DNA of 6,457 bases, from positions 5,359-11,815 of the forward strand of contig JAJZEJ010000200.1 of the NCBI GenBank assembly GCA_021828635.1. The letters are read 5' to 3'. The position numbers and the translations under genes are program-made. The notes below the pieces were generated by a model that was given only the letters and a program-made list of their open reading frames with translations, was not told where the DNA came from and made no database searches. Positions 3,453 to 6,457 of this stretch are shown here, piece after piece (the stretch's first letter is position 1; every line of letters begins with the position of its first letter). The stretch comes from Chloroflexota bacterium. Lineage in GTDB: Bacteria; Chloroflexota; Ktedonobacteria; Ktedonobacterales; Ktedonobacteraceae.

Positions 3453-6023
3453 TTATAGGCGCGGATCGACTGGTTCGCTCTCCAGCGCCAGGACACCAAA
3501 AACGCATTCATGCACATGGCGCAACGTCGCATTACGCACAAAACGTTCCAGAGACTCAACGCCTAGAGCGAACTCGCGCAAGGCCAGCGAGCGTTTCAGA
3601 CCCAGACCGCGCCCCCGCAAGCGTGCCAGGTTCTCCGGCTGGTCATAATCCGGCCCATAGATGATACGCAAGTATTCAGGACCACGGCACTTGATCGCAG
3701 GTTGCGCCAATCCATGCTTGCTGCGCACAACAAATTGCCCAGGCTTAACTACCATACCTTCGCCGCCACGCTCGGTCAGTTGCTTCCACCATGCTATACA
3801 AGCTTCACAACTGGCCTCATCATTGACGGCAACAGTGACATACGGTGTAGCCAGCAAGCACTGCTCGTCAGCCGCGCAAATTTGCGCAATCGTCTCCATG
3901 TGCCAGCGATGATCTTTCTCGATATGCGTTGTTCCTTCTGTCGCCAGAATATGGAACGGCGCAAGTTTCAGATCAGCAATGGAGTTGACGGGCCAGCAGT
4001 AATGGCGGTATGCAGCGACATAACGTTCCGCCAAAGCATAGCGTTGCCGATACGTCTCCACTAGTCCATTCATAGCAATGCCGGTCTGCTCAGCCTGTTC
4101 CAATAAAGCTACAGCATCATGCAGAGAGGCACGAGCTGCGCTACCCACGGCGGCATACTGACGCAAAAGCAGTTCTTGCGCCTTGACCGACCAGGGCATC
4201 AGTTCACAATCCAGACAAACCCAGCTCGTTTGAAAACGCTGCCAGAAATCGGTTGCATCCAGTGCTGCTCGCACATGCCCAATCAGTTCCGCCTCCAACG
4301 CACGATTCTCGAAGAAGTGTCTGCCGGTGCGCGTATAGCAGATGCCACTTCCCTCATCCATGATGCCAAAACGTTGGCGAACTACCCCTTCGTCGCGGCA
4401 CACAATCATGATTGCGCGTGACCCCATGTGCTTCTCTTCACAAATCACCTGTTCTACGCCTTCTCGTCGGTAATAAGCAAACGCTTCGGCGGGATGTTCA
4501 AGCAAGTCAGGCTCTCTGCTCGTCTCACAAGGTGACATCGTTGGCGGCAGGTAAATCAACCACTTGGGATTAGCGGCAAAACGGCTCATCACCTCCAAAG
4601 CGGCAATAGCATTCTCCTCACGAATAGTGATATTCGCGTGTAACCGTGTAGTAATCAGTCGCTTGCCAGCCACATCCTCCCTATCCAACAACTCATCCTG
4701 TTGTTGTTGCATCGTTAATGTCGTCGGTTCAGAGTCTTTGGCTATAAGAAGTGGCTTGGACGGCTCGCTGTAGACACGCATGGCAGGCACGGAAATCAGT
4801 TCTTTCTCTGGATAACGCAACGCACTTAGCTTGCCACCGAAGACGCAGCCAGTATCGATATTGATTGTGTGATTGAGCCACTCCGGCTCAGCGACGGGTG
4901 TATGCCCATAGACAACCATCGCTTTGCCGCGATACTCCGCCGCCCAGTTATAGCGCACGGGCCGACCAAACTCGTCGGTCTCACCTGTCGTCTCACCATA
5001 AAGTGCGAACTCGCGCACCGCTCGCGCACTACGCCCCTGCATCTGCTCTTTCATACCCGCATGGGCCACCACCAACTTACCATCATCCAGCACATAATGA
5101 CTGACCAACCCATCCAAAAAACGCACAACACGCTCACGAAAAGCTGCTGTCTCCTGCTCCAGTTGTGCCAGCGATTGCTCAAGCCCATAAGCTACCTTCA
5201 CATCGTGACCTTGCAGCTTACGCATCAGTTTCACGTCATGATTGCCCGGTACACACAGCGCCGTTCCAGCCTCTACCATGCTTATTGCCAAACGTAATAC
5301 CTGTGGCGTTGCAGGACCACGATCTACCAGGTCGCCCAGGAACACTACTTTGCGACCCTCTGGATGCTGCACACGATAGATCATTTCATCACTATTACTC
5401 TGCTCAATTACATAGCCAAGTTGTGTGAGCAACGTCGTCACTTCATTGAAACAGCCATGAATATCGCCGATAACGTCGAACGGGCCATGCTCACTCTTAC
5501 GATTATTCCAAAGCGGCTCGCGTACAACCTCGACAGCATCAACCTCTTCGGGTGCTGACAAAACAAAAAAGTGATGGAAGCCCTCTTTGCGCAGACTCCC
5601 TAGCGAACGACGCAGCATAGCAATATGGCGGCGCACAACATGCGGCCCAAACTGACGATCCGGTCGCTGCTGATTGCGCTCATAACATAGCTTTTCGGGC
5701 AGATTAAAGACAATCGCCACCGATAGGCAATAACAATCGTGAGCTATTTTCAGCAATGCCTTACGATCTTCGGGCTGCACATTGGTAGCATCAATCACTG
5801 TCAGGCGACCAGCAGCAAGACGTTTGGTAGTGATATAGTGCAGGACATCAAAGGCGTCACCGCTCGCGCCCTGATCGTTCTCATCATCGGCCACCAATCC
5901 GCGGCAGAAATCCGACGAGATAATCTCGGTGGACTTGAAGTGGCGATGCGCAAAGGTAGATTTGCCTGCGCCCGATGGCCCAATCAGCACCACTAATGCC
6001 GGTTCCGGTATCGTAATCCTCAT
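3453..6023 (-). CDS. pnkp: Bacterial polynucleotide kinase-phosphatase-ligase Pnkp
   Basis: An 856-residue trifunctional RNA end-healing and sealing enzyme, close to the 870 residues of the Clostridium thermocellum (Cth) protein. Kinase (about 1-170): P-loop GPSGAGKS with K21 and S22, D38, R116, matching Cth numbering; it phosphorylates 5'-OH ends. Phosphatase (about 175-470), a binuclear metallophosphoesterase: D187 and H189 in GDIHG, D231 and R235 in GDLVDRG, N261 and H262 in GNHD, H321, H374; it removes 2',3'-cyclic phosphate and 3'-phosphate. Ligase (about 475-856): adenylation site K531 in EEKHMGSR, GGEGMVVKP (753-761), and K778 in AIKCRGPEYLRIIYG. As known for this family, the ligase needs Hen1 as partner to seal. 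ATG 6023 is chosen over GTG 6032: the GTG lies inside the Shine-Dalgarno, and the N-terminus MRITIPEPALVVLIG matches the Cth start. It follows hen1 by 12 nt. No broken motif was seen. Confidence 0.97.
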   Translation of the reverse strand: MRITIPEPALVVLIGPSGAGKSTFAHRHFKSTEIISSDFCRGLVADDENDQGASGDAFDVLHYITTKRLAAGRLTVIDATNVQPEDRKALLKIAHDCYCLSVAIVFNLPEKLCYERNQQRPDRQFGPHVVRRHIAMLRRSLGSLRKEGFHHFFVLSAPEEVDAVEVVREPLWNNRKSEHGPFDVIGDIHGCFNEVTTLLTQLGYVIEQSNSDEMIYRVQHPEGRKVVFLGDLVDRGPATPQVLRLAISMVEAGTALCVPGNHDVKLMRKLQGHDVKVAYGLEQSLAQLEQETAAFRERVVRFLDGLVSHYVLDDGKLVVAHAGMKEQMQGRSARAVREFALYGETTGETDEFGRPVRYNWAAEYRGKAMVVYGHTPVAEPEWLNHTINIDTGCVFGGKLSALRYPEKELISVPAMRVYSEPSKPLLIAKDSEPTTLTMQQQQDELLDREDVAGKRLITTRLHANITIREENAIAALEVMSRFAANPKWLIYLPPTMSPCETSREPDLLEHPAEAFAYYRREGVEQVICEEKHMGSRAIMIVCRDEGVVRQRFGIMDEGSGICYTRTGRHFFENRALEAELIGHVRAALDATDFWQRFQTSWVCLDCELMPWSVKAQELLLRQYAAVGSAARASLHDAVALLEQAEQTGIAMNGLVETYRQRYALAERYVAAYRHYCWPVNSIADLKLAPFHILATEGTTHIEKDHRWHMETIAQICAADEQCLLATPYVTVAVNDEASCEACIAWWKQLTERGGEGMVVKPGQFVVRSKHGLAQPAIKCRGPEYLRIIYGPDYDQPENLARLRGRGLGLKRSLALREFALGVESLERFVRNATLRHVHECVFGVLALESEPVDPRL

Positions 6024-6027
6024 AGAA

Positions 6028-6037
6028 ATCACCTGCT
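6028..6037 (-). promoter_or_regulatory. Ribosome binding site that fixes the pnkp start
   Basis: On the minus strand this reads AGCAGGTGAT, nine of ten matches to the extended Shine-Dalgarno AGGAGGTGAT, ending 4 nt before the ATG at 6023-6021. The in-frame GTG at 6032-6030 is part of this site, so it is unlikely to be the start. The site begins within the hen1 stop codon, suggesting coupled translation. Confidence 0.7.
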
Positions 6038-6457
6038 ACTCTTTTGTCATGATACGCGAGAAAACTGCCATCTGCGAAGGTGTACCAACTGCTTCATCCT
6101 CTGGTCCAAGAGGCGTGAAGGCGACACGATAGCCAAAGCGTTGCGCGACATCACTGGCCCAGGTCTTGAACTGCTGACGGCTCCATTCAAAGCGATGGTC
6201 ACTATGGCGCAAGATTCCAGCTGGAAGCGTCTCGAACTTGACGTTGTATTCGGCGTTCGGCGTGGTCATCACCACTGTTGTAGGACAAGCGCACTCGAAC
6301 AGCACGCGAGCGAAAGCACTGAGACGTGGCGGGTCAAGATGCTCAATTACCTCTACAACTGCGGCGGCATCATAGCCTTGCAGACGCTGATCTCGATAGG
6401 TCAGCGCACCATGTAGCAGTGTTACGCGCTGGCGCTGGCGTTCTGGCAACCGATCTA
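6036..6457 (-). CDS. hen1: 3'-terminal RNA ribose 2'-O-methyltransferase Hen1, C-terminal part
   Basis: Reading is open from the right edge to a TAG at 6038-6036, so only the last 139 or so residues are present; the N-terminal ligase-activating domain and the first half of the methyltransferase lie outside the window. The visible part belongs to the methyltransferase: LTYRD, GYDAAAVVEVIEHLDPPRL with the metal-binding E-x-x-E-H cluster, VMTTPNAEYN, and ILRHSDHRFEWSR, which supplies the further metal-binding histidine, followed by the conserved FKTWA. Bacterial Hen1 methylates the 2'-OH of the 3' end before Pnkp seals it, which protects the repaired RNA from being cut again. It also partners with Pnkp to activate the ligase. 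It lies just upstream of pnkp in the same operon. A TTG codon at 6449 could be mistaken for a start, but the frame continues beyond it. Confidence 0.95.
   Translation of the reverse strand, partial: DRLPERQRQRVTLLHGALTYRDQRLQGYDAAAVVEVIEHLDPPRLSAFARVLFECACPTTVVMTTPNAEYNVKFETLPAGILRHSDHRFEWSRQQFKTWASDVAQRFGYRVAFTPLGPEDEAVGTPSQMAVFSRIMTKE

Noticed and set aside
3661..5558. Many plus-strand open frames of 64-142 codons within the pnkp region
   Set aside because: All lie antisense to pnkp, whose protein is fully conserved in motif order; none shows a recognisable domain or good start signal.
6024..6032. GTG at 6032 as pnkp start
   Set aside because: The GTG is inside the Shine-Dalgarno for the ATG at 6023, and the shorter N-terminus matches the Clostridium thermocellum Pnkp start.
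6447..6449. TTG at 6449 as the start of a short 137-aa gene
   Set aside because: The same frame stays open to the window edge and the protein begins in the middle of a methyltransferase fold, so it is the cut end of hen1.

Overview
The window looks like ordinary chromosomal DNA from a bacterium of moderate GC content (near 50% by eye). The gene set is a divergent ClgR-like regulator and clpP, a bacterial Pnkp/Hen1 RNA-repair pair, and small DinB-like, ACT and GlsB/YeaQ-type proteins. This would fit a Chloroflexota member, perhaps the Ktedonobacteria, but that assignment is inference from gene content and not from any marker gene. Eight protein-coding genes are supported, two of them cut by the window edges. 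No rRNA, tRNA, CRISPR array, insertion sequence or phage gene is visible.

Left part (1-1983). A cupin-domain protein runs off the left edge on the minus strand and has a near-consensus promoter of its own. Between it and clpP lie two copies of a 24-bp palindromic repeat; the first forms an 18-bp hairpin that probably terminates clpP transcription. clpP (minus) is preceded by a small DUF4177-like gene whose stop codon touches the clpP ribosome binding site, so the two form an operon. Divergent from them is an XRE-family regulator that resembles actinobacterial ClgR, the activator of clp genes. The 152-bp region between the two holds a near-perfect rightward sigma-A-type promoter, a probable extended -10 promoter leftward that overlaps it, and two 17-bp palindromes of the form CTATGCT-N3-AGCATAG. 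The suggested circuit is a regulator that activates the clpP operon from upstream while repressing itself.

Middle part (1984-3452). A three-helix membrane protein of the GlsB/YeaQ/YmgE type and an ACT-domain protein lie on the minus strand. A DinB/ClbS-like four-helix protein lies on the plus strand behind a TTGACA promoter and a leader with an inverted repeat. A perfect 21-bp hairpin separates this gene from the convergent pnkp.

Right part (3453-6457). This is the bacterial RNA-repair pair. hen1 (3'-terminal RNA ribose 2'-O-methyltransferase, only its C-terminal part present) is followed 12 nt later by pnkp (856 aa; 5'-kinase, 2',3'-phosphatase and ligase in one chain). All catalytic residues I can align to the Clostridium thermocellum enzyme are present. 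Together they heal and seal cleaved RNA such as ribotoxin-cut tRNA, and Hen1 methylates the junction so that it resists a second cut. I see no direct functional link between the repair pair and the clpP region.
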